From Lithospermum erythrorhizon (taxonomy: Eukaryota; Streptophyta; Magnoliopsida; Boraginales; Boraginaceae): a DNA stretch of 64,000 nucleotides. The stretch is taken from positions 38,839-102,838 of the forward strand of contig JADFUC010001363.1 in the NCBI GenBank assembly GCA_019722365.1, written 5' to 3'. The translations under genes and the position numbers were made by a program. The notes under the pieces are model-generated. The model did no database searches. It saw nothing but the letters and a program-made list of their open reading frames with translations, and had not been told where the DNA came from. Numbering within the stretch: the stretch's first letter is position 1; each line of letters opens with the position of its first letter. Shown one piece after another: positions 24,651 through 35,799 of the stretch.

Positions 24651-25511
24651 ATGACTTTATTTATTAACCCCGATATTTCCTTGCTTCATTAATTTAAGCC
24701 CCGTATCTTTCGGAAACCCTATTCTAGGTTTAAAATTAGGTTTATTTAATGAAAAACTCTAATTTTAACCTAAGATTAATATCAAGTCCTTGAACCTCGG
24801 GAACCCTATTATTTTCTCCTGGCTTGAATTTAATTCGGAAGCTCGGGTAAACCCTAATCAACACATGTAATCGTGTGATCGGTTGAAAATTAATTAAATT
24901 AATAAATCTATAAAATGAATTTTATTAATTAAAATTAATTCAATTTTGACTATCTACACGTACTCCCACCTTTCTTAAAAGTTAAGGTTAAAAATATTTT
25001 AATGTTTGATGTATTAAAAAAATTGAAATTCTTAATTTAAGGATCCTACGCTACTCATGCTCTTGAACTACATATGGGAGGTAAATTGTGAAATGTGTCT
25101 CAATTGATCAATATACTGATAGTTCTTCATAGACCATTCATATGAGGTTGCTCCTATTGATAGTTCTTCATAGAACATCACAGAAAATGTAACAGATATC
25201 AAGAATGGTACGTAATATTGAAATAAGCATCTATCAATGTATCATTTTCGTACTCTTTGTTTTCCCATTCTCCTCTATTCTTTTGTCTAGTGCACACTCA
25301 TGGCAGTAGGGAACTGTAGTGTTAGTTATGGTGTCCACTCTCCAATCCCAAAATAGAGCAAACATTCTACCTCCCGTTTTCCTTCAAAATCTTGCTATAA
25401 CCTGTCACTTTCTTATAAAGATTGGCCAATTTAATCTTCAATTGTTTAACATAGTCCAATTTAATTTAATGGTTGAAGTTATTAGTAAACCTTGTAAGCT
25501 TATTTGATTTA

Positions 25512-25680
25512 CTCCCTTCAATTCAAGTTGTATGTCCATTTTTCTTAAAATGTAAATTTTAAAATTGATTCTATTTGAGTTCCAATTTATTGAGGAAAAA
25601 TTGAGTAATGTGAGATTAATTTGAATTTTTCTAAAACTTTGTATAAAATAAAATGACCAAACAAAATGGAATAAAGGAAG
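25512..25680. mobile_element. Stowaway-like MITE
   Basis: A 169-bp unit is flanked by TA on both sides (25510-25511 and 25681-25682). The terminal inverted repeats read CTCCCTTCAATTCAAGTTG on the left and, reverse-complemented, CTTCCTTTATTCCATTTTG on the right. TA target duplication and CTCCCTYC termini are the signature of Stowaway (Tc1/mariner-type) MITEs. The unit is noncoding. Confidence 0.65.
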
Positions 25681-25767
25681 TACATAACTTCAGTTTGAAT
25701 CAAAATTATATGTCAATAGTAAAATGCATTTAAACATACTAACATTTATTTTCCACAATGTATTATA

Positions 25768-26148
25768 CTCCCATCCAAACCAAATCAAATTAGGCCTGTC
25801 CCATTAAATGAGGACTGCTATTTGAATATGATGTCTATAATCAACTCAATATTGAGTATCCTTTTTGTTAAACTCATGAACAAGGGACTTTGATATAGTC
25901 TTCGTCTAATTCTTTTTCGGTCAACCTATGTCTGACCTCTACTTGAAAATTGTATTATACTTCTTTCTTTACAAGACTATTGTCTAGTTTTGACCTTTTC
26001 AAAAAATTAATATATAACATTTTAATACTTGTTAAAGAGAAAAATAGTTAAAAAAAATACATTGAAAATATAAAAATATTATTTATTATGCTAAAACGTC
26101 AACTAAAAAAATATTTGGCTAGAACGACAACTAAAAAAACGGAAGGAG
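25768..26148. mobile_element. Possible second Stowaway-like MITE
   Basis: The right end ACGGAAGGAG followed by TA (26149-26150) is a good Stowaway terminus. A matching left end, TA followed by CTCCCATCC at 25766-25776, gives a 381-bp unit. Similarity between the ends is limited to about the first 10 bases, so the left boundary is uncertain. Confidence 0.35.
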
Positions 26149-26539
26149 TAGTTTTTATGTTATGAGTTTAGACTCCGCTAGAGATAATAATGAGATATAG
26201 TAGTACCTCACATTTGTGACAGTGTTACATGACCAATATATGGACCTATAATGCTGAGTGATAGTTGTATAAACTTACTGTTAGTGTGTGTTGGTGTTCA
26301 AGTGTGTGTTGGTGTCAGAGTGACCAAGTTATGTTATTGTTCCAACTTTCAAATATTTCGATTATAATCCTAGTGAAATCACCACTCTTTCCGAACTAAG
26401 AAATATTTTTGAAAGGTTAGGTTGCTAAGGGATTATAAGGGCTGTCGTTTTCTATTACTCCTCCAAAATAATTCAAAAGTGAACATTTTTGAAATGGAGT
26501 AGAAAAATAAAACTAGTCTTTAAAGCCATAAAACATTGT

Positions 26540-26568
26540 CACGTGTCGGTGATAAAATAGCTATAAAA
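26540..26568 (+). promoter_or_regulatory. G-box/ABRE and TATA box of the small-protein gene
   Basis: CACGTGTC at 26540-26547 contains a palindromic G-box core of the type bound by plant bZIP and bHLH factors and found in ABA- and light-responsive promoters. TATAAAA at 26563-26569 lies about 15 bp downstream, giving an expected transcription start near 26595-26600. The pairing of the two motifs upstream of a supported first exon makes this the likely core promoter. Responsiveness is inference. Confidence 0.55.
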
Positions 26569-26660
26569 ACAACCCCCCGCCCCCTAACGTTAAAACCACC
26601 CTTTTCTTCCTTCTATATTGAAGAAAGCAGCTCTTTCAAGAATCTCAACTACTTTCTATT

Positions 26661-26721
26661 ATGCACTCAACTTGTGAATTCAGTGACAACTGAATTCATA
26701 ACAAGAAGAAGCATGAATTAA
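26661..26721 (+). promoter_or_regulatory. Two upstream ORFs in the predicted 5' leader
   Basis: The predicted leader (about 26597-26834) has an ATG at 26661 opening a 10-codon ORF that stops at 26691-26693. A second, at 26713, opens a two-codon ORF (stop 26719-26721). Both end before the main ATG at 26835. Upstream ORFs of this kind often reduce translation of the main frame, which is inference here. Confidence 0.4.
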
Positions 26722-26834
26722 AGAGGTTTGTTTAATATTTTGTACAAAGAGAATAAATAGGTCTGGCTGGGTCAAAGGTAGTGATATTGAGTAGACTTGG
26801 AGGGCAGAGGAAGAAGAAACTGAAGTTAAAGGTG

Positions 26835-29800
26835 ATGGAATGGTGGGAGAAGATGGCTTTTCCTGTTAAAAGAGCTTGGATTTCTGTGTCTTCGAGAGTT
26901 AAAGCTCGAAAAAATGGTGAGTCAAATCTTTTATATGTTACAATTTATGTTATAGTTTAGTTACAATCCGTTAATATCGTCGATAATATCATGTCTTTTA
27001 TTGTTGGGTTTGAAGTTATTTATAAAAATAAACAAGCTGCAAATCATCGACTTAGCATGGTTAGTATAAAGTATACAAAATGTAACAAATTATCCGAATA
27101 TATCAAATTCTTGAATTTATGAGTTAAGATTTAAGCATTGGAATTGAATGATGGTTTTTTCTGCTTGAATGGGTTACTTTGAACTCCAAAAAGAGAAAAA
27201 ACTCATTTTCTGTTTGTTGAGCTTTAAAAAAAAAATTATTACAAGTATGTTGGCAGGTCTCTGTCTGCATGATTTATATATTTTGATCATAGTAAATTCC
27301 AAATTGTAAATTCTTCTTAGAAAAATAATGACCCTTTTTTTGATCATTGTTTATTTTACGAAGTCCAATCATTTAATATTAGTGTTTGCTTTGTGCTGTT
27401 ATATGTACAAAACACGTGATTGATGAGCACATTTAATATTGGCTTTTATAGTAGGCACTGTATAAATTTTTTATAGCTGATCACGAACTTTTCCATCACA
27501 TTCGATTGCTTTTCTCCAGAACATTTATTGCTTGGCCTAGAGGGGGTATGGTAATGTTAGGAATGACATGTTTTAATTGTAGTCATTTGTGTGTTTTGAA
27601 ATGACTGATCATTTTTATATTTAATTAGTGGGTTTAGTCGGGGGATGTTATGAAAAGTTAAAATTCTAGGATACGTAGCGGAATTGCAGACAGATATAAA
27701 GTTAGAGCTGGCAAAAATTGTATTAGTTCGGGGAGTCTACGACCGAAAAAGCATATAATATTTTTGTCGTTCTCTTATTTATTGGTTTAAATTCTTGATA
27801 TTTAATAATTCTTTTTCTTTTTCTTTCTTTTAGGATTTAATCTGTTTATCTTAGTCTTTTCGTTTTTGTTCATAGTAAGTACTTTTATCTTTATGATCAA
27901 TTAAAGTATTTTTTTGTCATTATTTTGGGATATATTATTAATATTATCTGATCGCCAATGAAATATTTTTTATACCAAAACATTAATGAAAGCGAAAATA
28001 ATATCAGGTAGTATATAAGATGGTGTCACGCACGCCCACAAAAAATTGTCATGGGATTTGTGGCGCGTAAGGTTTGTTTTTTTTTCCTTTTTTTTTCCTT
28101 CAATTTTTGGTTTTTTTTCAATTATTACTTTTTTAATTTATCAACTATAAGTAAAAACTTCGATGAAGTGTCTGATTATTGTAGCTACTCTAATAAGATA
28201 CTCATAAGTTTCAAAAATTGTTTTGGTTAAGTAGTAGAAGCTTTGATCACAAATTGCTTTTTATTCACTAATCCGATATGAAATTGATATCACGGTGAAC
28301 ATGAGGACTACGGCGTCGCGCATAAATGGTCGGGATTCGGGCGGCGTGGTCTTTTTTCGGTTTTTTTCTTCTTTTTTTTCTTTTTCGATTATCATTTTTT
28401 GTAGATTACTTCTGATAGAAACTTCAAATAAATTAATACTCGATTATTTAAAACTCTATAAATAATATTTTTATTACTTCCACAGGCTTGTGATAGGGTC
28501 TTTAAATTAATAATTAAATGCTACTTTTTAATTCGTTTTCATTATTTAAATTCGTATCTGATTGTACCTTGCTTTTCTTGTAGTAATTCAACCAACTATG
28601 AATATGACGTAAAACACAAAGCGTGTTGGTAGGCTTATAATTAGGTAGGATTCAGCACGTGATTTTTTCCCCCTTTTTTTCTTCTATTTTTGGGTTTTTT
28701 TTCAATATCATTTTTTTCCAATTATCAAATATAGTAGAAATTCGAAAAATTAATGCTCGATTGTTAATGAACTCTCCGGAATATCTTTTTTGTCATCATT
28801 TCAAAATAGGGTCTTTAAATTAATAATTCGTCTTTCTTTTTTAACTTTCGTTTTTAGATATTTAAATACCTTGATTCACATGAGGCCATTTTTTGTTCCT
28901 TTTTAGGCGTAGATATTTTTTTCCTTTTTTATGATTTGTTTTTCAATTATCAGCTTCTGATAGAAGCTTCGATAAATTAACTCTTCACGATTATTTAATA
29001 AACTCTTTAAGATAATAGTTTTGGCCCTCATTTCGAGGATAGGTCTTAAATTAATAATTCATGCTTTTTCGTTCGTTTTAGGTATTTACCTTTTTGATTA
29101 AATATCTTTGACCGTGCTTTATTTAGTATTTATTACATTATTGAATAGAACATCGTCACCGTACGTCATTTGACGAGGCACTTAGCCAATTGGAGTGGGA
29201 TTCTTTGGCCAGCGTGATTGTTTGTTATTTATTTTTCCTTTTTAGTTTTTGGGTTTTTCAATTATCATTTTTTCGATTATCAAAAGTATAGTAGAAATTC
29301 GATAGAGGTAATACTTTCGGTATTTAATAAAGGCTGCCAGGAATGTAGTTTTTGTCGTTCGACTTCTAGGGGATAGGGTCTTTATAATAATTCGTCTTCT
29401 TTTTTAATTTATTTTTCATTATTTACATGCACTGATCCGCATGCAGGCTGTTTTTTTGTTCCTTTTTCAGGTGATTTTTTTCTTTTTTTAATGGTTGTTT
29501 TTTCAATTATCAACTACAATAGAAACTCGATAAATTAATACTCGATTATTTAATAAACTATCTAAGATAATATTTTTGGCCCCTATCGACTCGGGGATAG
29601 GGTGTTAAATTAATAATTCGTGCTCTTTTTCGTTCATTTTCATTATTTCTACTGTGATCGTATGTATTTGGGCTTTTTTGTAGTAGATTCGACCAAGCTA
29701 TTGAATAGAGCAATCATTAATCGCAGATAAAGATCATTTAGCGAGCTCTTCTTAGTATATCTTATAATTGGTAACATAAGATCAACAATTCAAAAATTAT

Positions 29801-31089
29801 AAAAATGAATTACTAGCGATAATAATTTATCAAAATAAAATCATAATTTTAACTTCAAATGAAATTATTTATTTAGTTAAATACTACACACTAATCATTT
29901 ATCTGACAATATTCTAAACATTAAACTTTTTTATCAGATAAAATTATTTTATGGTTAACATTTTGTTTTTTAAATGACTAGTCAAACATTCGGATTAAAA
30001 TTAAGATGTATGTAGATTGTTTTTGAAGTTAATATTATTTCATAAACATTGAACTTGATAAAAATAATGTGGGCAATAAATAAAAAATATGAAGATAACT
30101 TACTAATTAAGAATTTGTGCTAAAGTAACGGCAAATAAAAGTAATCGGCCACTTTTAGTGGTCTTTAAGAAACGAAATACTACTTTGTAGACTTCAACTT
30201 TTTGGCTTAAAAGGGGTACTTAATTTTAGTGATCAATATTAATAATGACATTTCTATGTGTGTGCTTCATTCTTTAATTTGTAGTGGATTGTTATTTGCA
30301 TATGAAAAATATGAGCTCCAATCGCAGTTGCATATGAAAAATATGCAAAGAGAGTGTTGGAACTAAAATAGCACATTTGTGCAATAAGGTGGCACAAAAG
30401 GGAGGCAGAAGTTATAATTTAACAAATAGATCAAAGGTTCGATTTCTGTTAAAAAAGATAAACAATATACTTGTTTATTTTCAATTTAAATTGATTGTTG
30501 GAATACAAGAAACATGGAATGTTTGGCTACTTTTGATTCAGAAAATTTGTAGCTTACTCAATGGCTAGATTGTTAAAAAAGAATGGAATAATATACCTTT
30601 TCTTCATGGTGAGGGCCAATGCATCTGATTCCTTAATTAGTCAACCACTGATTAGTTTATTCCTCCACCACATCCATTCTATTTACGAGCATCGTGCAAA
30701 CGATAAAGAATACTATTAATGTCAGCAACAAAAGGTAGTCATATGTTTTTTATGGTCGAAATTAACAAAATGGTGATAGATACAAGCCCCTGAAACTCGA
30801 AATGTCGAGTGATGAGACGATAACAAATATGGTCATGCCATACTGGATTTGGAACTTACAGGTTATGAATTTGCTTCTGATATTTTCAGGTGCTGGACTC
30901 TTGAAACTCCAAGACGACATACAGACTTGTGGATACCAGGATGTGCAGGTGATGTGGGAAATGCTTAGCCGGACTGAATCAGAGTCGAAGTCTCCACAAA
31001 CAAAGAGAAAGCAACGGTCTCTATGGAGGATATTCGCGTGGACCAACCAGAGCACAACCTCGTCTTTCTCTGCAGAATATGCTCAGTAG
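26835..31089 (+). CDS. Two-exon gene for a 93-residue plant protein of unknown function
   Basis: Exon 1 is 26835-26916 and exon 2 is 30890-31089. The junction splits a glycine codon (G|GT) between a good donor (G|GTGAGT) and acceptor (TTTTCAG|GT), and gives one clean 94-codon frame ending in TAG. Exon 1 encodes a tryptophan-rich start (M-E-W-W-E-K) and a basic segment with V-K-A-R-K. Exon 2 gives the apparent core, G-L-L-K-L-Q-D-D-I-Q-T-C-G-Y-x-D-V-Q-V-M-W-E-M-L (about residues 30-53), then a basic K-R-K-Q-R-S-L-W-R-I-F-x-W motif (67-78) and a serine-rich tail. No signal peptide or membrane span is evident. I recall this core as typical of a small plant-specific uncharacterised family but cannot name it. 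The core, phase-consistent splice sites and promoter make a real gene likely. The 3.97-kb intron is unusually long for so small a gene and is full of repeats. Confidence 0.75.
28060..29730. repeat. Diverged higher-order tandem repeat inside the intron
   Basis: Six related units start near 28065, 28340, 28660, 28895, 29215 and 29450. Each has a T-rich run with CAATTATCA, then a segment like ATAGAAACTCGATAAATTAATACTCGATTATTTAATAAACT, then GATAGGGTCTTTAAATTAATAATTCG, then a TTTTTCGTTCATTTTCATTATTTA-like segment. Units 3 and 5 share details (AGTAGAAATTCGA), as do units 4 and 6 (TTGTTCCTTTTTAGG/CAGG and TAGAARCTCGATAAATTAA). The true period is therefore about 555 bp, a dimer of about 280-bp halves. 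No coding potential. Confidence 0.75.
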
Positions 31090-33698
31090 GCACAACCCTT
31101 CTCTTCTCTGAAATACAGATAATAATGGTCCATGAAGGCCCTTCAGAATGCACACATGTAAGAAAAATTGTGTCCTCAATAGATTACTTGTATGGTATGA
31201 ACTGTCCAGTATAAGGTTTGAAAGAATGATGCAATCTCTTTGTTAACATACGAAGTATGGATGAGGTTTTCTAGAATGATGAAATCTCTTTGTAAATATA
31301 TGATGTTTTGTTGTATGTTCACGACCAGTAAGAAAATGTAAGAAATATATTCGTCACATGTTCATAATTAAGGCGAGAACATAGCGACCGACTTCACAGT
31401 TAATTCAGTGAAAAATGAACGCATCTTTCCAAAATACTTCAATGAAAAATGAACTCAATTGACATATCCATCATCTACACGGAAGTAATCTAGATAATCC
31501 GGTAGATCACTAAAGGGGACCCATGCCAGCTTCACACTGAAATATAAAGGAAGGGAAATGAGGTACATGGATATCGTCAGATTTCAGCCAGAAGCTTCAG
31601 ACACCAGGCCTCCAAAAAACAGCAAATTCCTCCTTCAAACATTTAGTACACATCAGTAAATACTTGACACAGAGCCTTGTGACCATTCAGTTATGACTTA
31701 ATGATGAACTTTATCACCAATGCAAACAATAGGTCAACCATGCGATACCACGTGACGTGGGTCAGTCAGGATGCAATTTATCAAGTTGAAGACATGAATG
31801 ATAGCCAATAATTACCACAGAATCACCTTTGATACAACCTTAGGCATGGATACATAAAGATCTATCAGAATAAAAAATATCTCAATAGAAATTACATGAA
31901 AAAATCAACAAGAAATAGTAATAACCGTCTCCAATGGTTAATAAGCAATTGAATAAAACAGCAGCAGTAAGTTCAAATACTTACAAGAGAAACCGAATTG
32001 AGAGATCATGGGTCATTTGATCAAAAGAGTGTCACACATGTAACTATTTAGTCAAAGCCAGCTTGCTTGTGAGTAAATCATCACAGAAGAAAATACCATT
32101 CACCTGAGAGAAACACTTAATAGTAACGAAAAAATAAAATGAACTGAATCTTTTTCAATTCTCAGCAAGATCCAGTGTTGTCAGAATTGAGGAGGCATGA
32201 CTCGCATACCAAGCAATGACAACCAAGAAATTCCAACAGTTCCAAGCATATAAGATGGAAGGCATTCTGCTTCTTTCATTTTCTGGCTTATTTACATAAT
32301 GTTTAGCACCTGTGAGACAGCTGCATGGTTCTGTCAACTACCAGCTGTGATGCTACTTTCTTTTCTCACCTTTTCATCTTCTTGATAGTTGTTAGATATC
32401 ATATGATTTGTCCACTCCATGTTTGATTCATATATCAACATGTACATGTATATTGTCAATGCTCATTCATGCAAGATATATGAATAGAAGAGAGTAACTT
32501 GAGAAATAAATATTCCATTAATATTCCATTAGGAACATGGAAAACAATTGGAAAATAAACTCTAATTAACAAACAAAAATGTTTGTAAAACATCAGCGAG
32601 TGATGCTAATTGTACTATTTATATCAAGAATTCAAGACGTACACATTTCAGCGAACTCCACGCAACAGCTGCAGTCCACAGTAATGAAAATCAACAATTT
32701 AACTTGAATTGCAAGTATACCAACTTATATGATTATATAGAACAGTAAATGGATAAAACAATATCTATTAAATGGATAAAACAATGGATAAAACTTAGTC
32801 TATTAAATGGATAAAACAAACAAAATGAAACCTTTAGATCCACAATATAGGAAGTTAGGAACAACCACTAATGATGTCATCATCTGTGATCGATTTGCAC
32901 AATGTCTTAAATAATAAAGCAAGTTCGGAAATGAGGTTGTATTGTGGCTTTCTCAGCTGAACAAAGTAACTTATTATCAAATGATTGTGGAAGCTCTGCA
33001 TGAAAAATTTCCCTTCCAGTTTACATAACCTTTTTAGTTTCTTTACCAAATAATCCACAGAAGCATCTTCAATGATACAAGCATTACGATAGAAAGCTAT
33101 AAGAGTAATAGTTTCCAATAATAAAAAGATGCAGACAAGAAGAGTTTGAAGACCAAAGTACAGCAAAGAATCTACAACATACCATCATCTCATAAAGAGA
33201 TCAGGTAAACTAAAAACACTAGGTTGTTAATATTATAACGAATCATATGATTCTGAAGATACATACAGATGAACTCTTACATCATGCACTAACACCTTTT
33301 TGCTAAAATACTAGACTACACAGTTATTCCTTCAAAACTGTTCTTACAATGTTCTCAATGACAATAAATTACAGATAAAGCAGAAATTATGCAATAACAA
33401 GAAAATTCTAATCATACAACAGTCAACCATATCTATAAAATCTATCATCTGAACCTTATTGGCTTCAGATGAAAGGGGATTTCTCCATTGGTTGGAATGG
33501 CCAATAAATGATTAAATGAAATCCCCTTTATGGTCCCTATCATCTTGCAAGGAACATAGTTTTACCTCAACAACAGAAGAGTGGTTCAAGGGCCTATGAA
33601 TGGAAAAAACATTGCTCCATGTCAGTTAGATCATGCCAATCAATCCAGTAGGGACCAACGAAGCCAAAGAGGAAGATAACAAAGTCAGGCCATATCTC
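31090..33698. other. Intergenic region between small-protein gene and ADA1
   Basis: The first 300 bp is probably the 3' UTR of the small-protein gene. The rest is AT-rich and may include the 3' UTR of the ADA1 gene. Two minus-strand open frames (32155-32337 and 32855-33166) match nothing and lack good splice context. An imperfect short tandem repeat of CTATTAAATGGATAAAACA occurs at about 32744-32822. Confidence 0.45.
32744..32822. repeat. Short tandem repeat (AAATGGATAAAACA)
   Basis: GGATAAAACA recurs five times within about 75 bp, twice preceded by TCTATTAAAT. Low complexity, no recognised function. Confidence 0.7.
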
Positions 33699-34937
33699 TT
33701 ATTGGTCAAATGATTGAATACATATTTTCTCTAGTAACAATGGCCAATCTTCACCAAGTTGTTGTGGATTCAGCTCCATGGCGGCCATAAAATCCTGCAA
33801 AGAGATAGGGCAAGTCCGTCTATGTTCGTGCATGACATCTGAGGGGGTACCACTTCTTGGCATTTGGAAGTTATTATTGATCCTGGCCCCATTAATCAAT
33901 TTCGAACAGGTTTTCTGCTTATTGGTACCATTCTTCAATGGTTCTCGTCCCAACCTTGCCCCAACAAGTCCAATGCAAGATCCAATTATTCGCTTCAAGT
34001 AAGCATCTAAACCGTTATTTAACAGATTAGCACATTCAATAGACACCCCTTCTAGTCCCTGTGTAACAGAAATCTGTTCCATTCGTTCCCTCAGCATTAC
34101 ACTGTCCAATAAACCACCAAAACTAGATGCACTAACACATTTACTACTAGTTGGCATAGATAATGATCTCCATGCCCCACCTACACTAACTGGACAAAAT
34201 GGAACTCCAAATGGAGCTTGGAGTGGTCTCCGAGCATGAACATCTCTCCAATCTCCTCCAGCTGACGATTCACTCTGGTCCTTGCTATGTACAGAAACTG
34301 GACCGTCACTTGGAATGGAGAACTTGGTAGAGTTCTGAACTGACAATTCATTTTCTTTTTCTAATTGATGCAACAGTAACAAATGATGCTGCCCTGGACT
34401 TTGAGTATCAACCGATGTTAAAGCCCCATTATCCAATACAGCATTCCCAGGATGTGTGGTCATAAACTGTTGTGAAGCATGGTAATTCAGACCATTAAGT
34501 CCAAGAGCACCACGACGATCTCCACCTCTTCTATCACGCAAATGTGTCCTTGGTTTACGGGGTGATACCAGTGATATATCTCCATTAGGCAACCCAGGAG
34601 AAGTTGAAGCCTGTGCCAAAGAGGCATGAGGACCATTTTGCGGGTGGTCATCATTTGAAATCTCTTTTTCTCCACCTTCTGCAGGAGTTGGCGGTGGGAC
34701 CTTTGCACTACAGGCATTTTTCAGAAGTGAACGGATGAACTGATTGTGTAATGGAATATTCTCTCTACCAACAACCTGAACACAAAGTTTCTCAAATTCG
34801 CCTTTGCTCAGTTTCAAACTTAGTAACCTATTCAAGTAGTAAAAGTACTGTTTCGACCTCTCAGGCCCAAGTTTCTTGATCATCTGTGATTTAAGTTCAG
34901 CAAGGTTAATTCGCAAATGCTGCCTTGGCTGTTGCAT
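33699..34937 (-). CDS. ADA1: SAGA coactivator subunit, ADA1/HFI1/TADA1 family
   Basis: A single uninterrupted frame of 413 codons (412 residues) starts at the ATG at 34937 and stops at 33699. The N-terminus (residues about 6-75) has the plant Ada1 signature: L-R-I-N-L-A-E-L-K, then K-L-G-P-E-R-S-K-Q-Y-F-Y-Y-L, then S-K-x-E-F-E-K-L-C and E-N-I-P-L-H-N. A low-complexity middle holds an R-K-P-R-T-H-L-R-D-R-R basic patch. The conserved C-terminal part is at about 280-330 (R-E-R-M-E-Q-I, C-A-N-L-L-N-N-G-L-D-A-Y-L-K-R-I-I-G). A short tail contains G-E-D-W-P-L. Length matches the roughly 385-410 residues I know for Arabidopsis homologues. In yeast, Ada1/Hfi1 is a structural SAGA subunit whose histone-fold-like part pairs with Spt7, so a nuclear role in coactivator integrity is expected. 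I chose the ATG at 34937 because the upstream 28 in-frame codons look like intron: an acceptor TAG|G lies at 34952/34951. The intronless CDS with a probable leader intron is the only notable structure. Confidence 0.88.
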   Translation of the reverse strand: MQQPRQHLRINLAELKSQMIKKLGPERSKQYFYYLNRLLSLKLSKGEFEKLCVQVVGRENIPLHNQFIRSLLKNACSAKVPPPTPAEGGEKEISNDDHPQNGPHASLAQASTSPGLPNGDISLVSPRKPRTHLRDRRGGDRRGALGLNGLNYHASQQFMTTHPGNAVLDNGALTSVDTQSPGQHHLLLLHQLEKENELSVQNSTKFSIPSDGPVSVHSKDQSESSAGGDWRDVHARRPLQAPFGVPFCPVSVGGAWRSLSMPTSSKCVSASSFGGLLDSVMLRERMEQISVTQGLEGVSIECANLLNNGLDAYLKRIIGSCIGLVGARLGREPLKNGTNKQKTCSKLINGARINNNFQMPRSGTPSDVMHEHRRTCPISLQDFMAAMELNPQQLGEDWPLLLEKICIQSFDQ

Positions 34938-34951
34938 ATCTCCGTCAACAC

Positions 34952-35562
34952 CTACACTCCATACACAATAAACTACTATTACGAAATTCGAACTCCAGCA
35001 CCCCAAAGCACACAAATTCACCTCTATTGAAGCACCACTAAATTAAAGTTACACACCATCCCCAAACAGCCATCCGGCAATCGACACGGAGTCCCTCCAA
35101 GAACATCCCAACGATGCAAAACCAAACCTCATCTCTAGAACCAAAATTTAAACAACATAAACTATGAAAATGTCCACTTCACATCTACAGATCCAAATTG
35201 TGAACTACTTCACCCTCCAAAAACCTCATCTTTCACTAAATTTCCAAACTTTACTAACAAAAACACAAATTAAACTTCAAATCAACACAAACCCAAAATT
35301 CGCCACTAAAAAATAAACCCTTTTTACAACATCCAATCAAAAAACCCCAATGCAATCACCTTCAAAAACCACAATTAAATTAGCTCCTAAAAACTCAAAC
35401 CCAACTAAAAACCCAATCTTTAATATGAACATAAAGCTCACAACTTTCAACTCCAACTTCAATGTTCCTCACTTCAATAATTCCAATTATATACAGCAAA
35501 ATACTCAAAAAAATCCAAAATAAACAAACCCAACAAAGTATTCTGATGCAGACCAACCTCAC
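34952..35562 (-). other. Probable 5' UTR intron of the ADA1 gene
   Basis: On the minus strand a strong donor AATAAG|GTGAGG (35563/35562) and an acceptor GTGTAG|GTG (34952/34951) bracket 611 bp of AT-rich sequence, 14 bp upstream of the ATG. The resulting leader exon would run from about 35685 to 35563. Leader introns are common in plant housekeeping genes. Only transcript data can confirm this one. Confidence 0.45.
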
Positions 35563-35711
35563 CTTATTCCTCTAGCTTCCAAAACTGATTCCAAATACAA
35601 TAAACAACAAAAATTCAAAAAAAATAAAAATACAAATCAAGATTACTTTTTTATCTCTTCACTTGAAGCCTTAAACAACTCTAAAGCTTCAATATTTCTT
35701 GACTATTGAAT

Positions 35712-35719
35712 TTTTTATA
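35712..35719 (-). promoter_or_regulatory. Candidate TATA box of ADA1
   Basis: Minus-strand TATAAAAA lies about 150 bp upstream of the proposed leader donor. Another TATA-like sequence (on the minus strand, AATTTATAG) lies near 35732. This position would put the start near 35685. Confidence 0.35.
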
Positions 35720-35799
35720 AGTGTTTAACCTCTATAAATTAGTGACAATTGAAATTGGACAATTAAAATGGGACACTAATTGTTTTATGAATATTATTT

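Larger units (their letters stand above)
24651..26530. other. Intergenic region upstream of the small-protein gene
   Basis: AT-rich, no gene seen. It contains a short direct repeat (GATAGTTCTTCATAGA near 25119 and 25159) and Stowaway-like MITE sequences listed separately. Confidence 0.5.

Noticed and set aside
24690..24860. Interstitial telomere-like repeat (AACCCTA-like words)
   Set aside because: Only isolated AAACCCT-like words occur, not a tandem array.
30377..30568. Plus-strand open frame in the long intron as an extra exon of the small-protein gene
   Set aside because: The two-exon model is phase-consistent without it, and the sequence shows no similarity or suitable splice sites.
32155..33166. 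Two minus-strand open frames (32155-32337 and 32855-33166) as exons of a gene downstream of ADA1
   Set aside because: No recognisable protein similarity, AT-driven amino-acid composition, and no consistent splice sites linking them to anything.
33778..34717. Open frames overlapping the ADA1 CDS on the plus strand (33778-34002) and in another minus frame (34487-34717)
   Set aside because: Both are shadows of the well-supported ADA1 frame.
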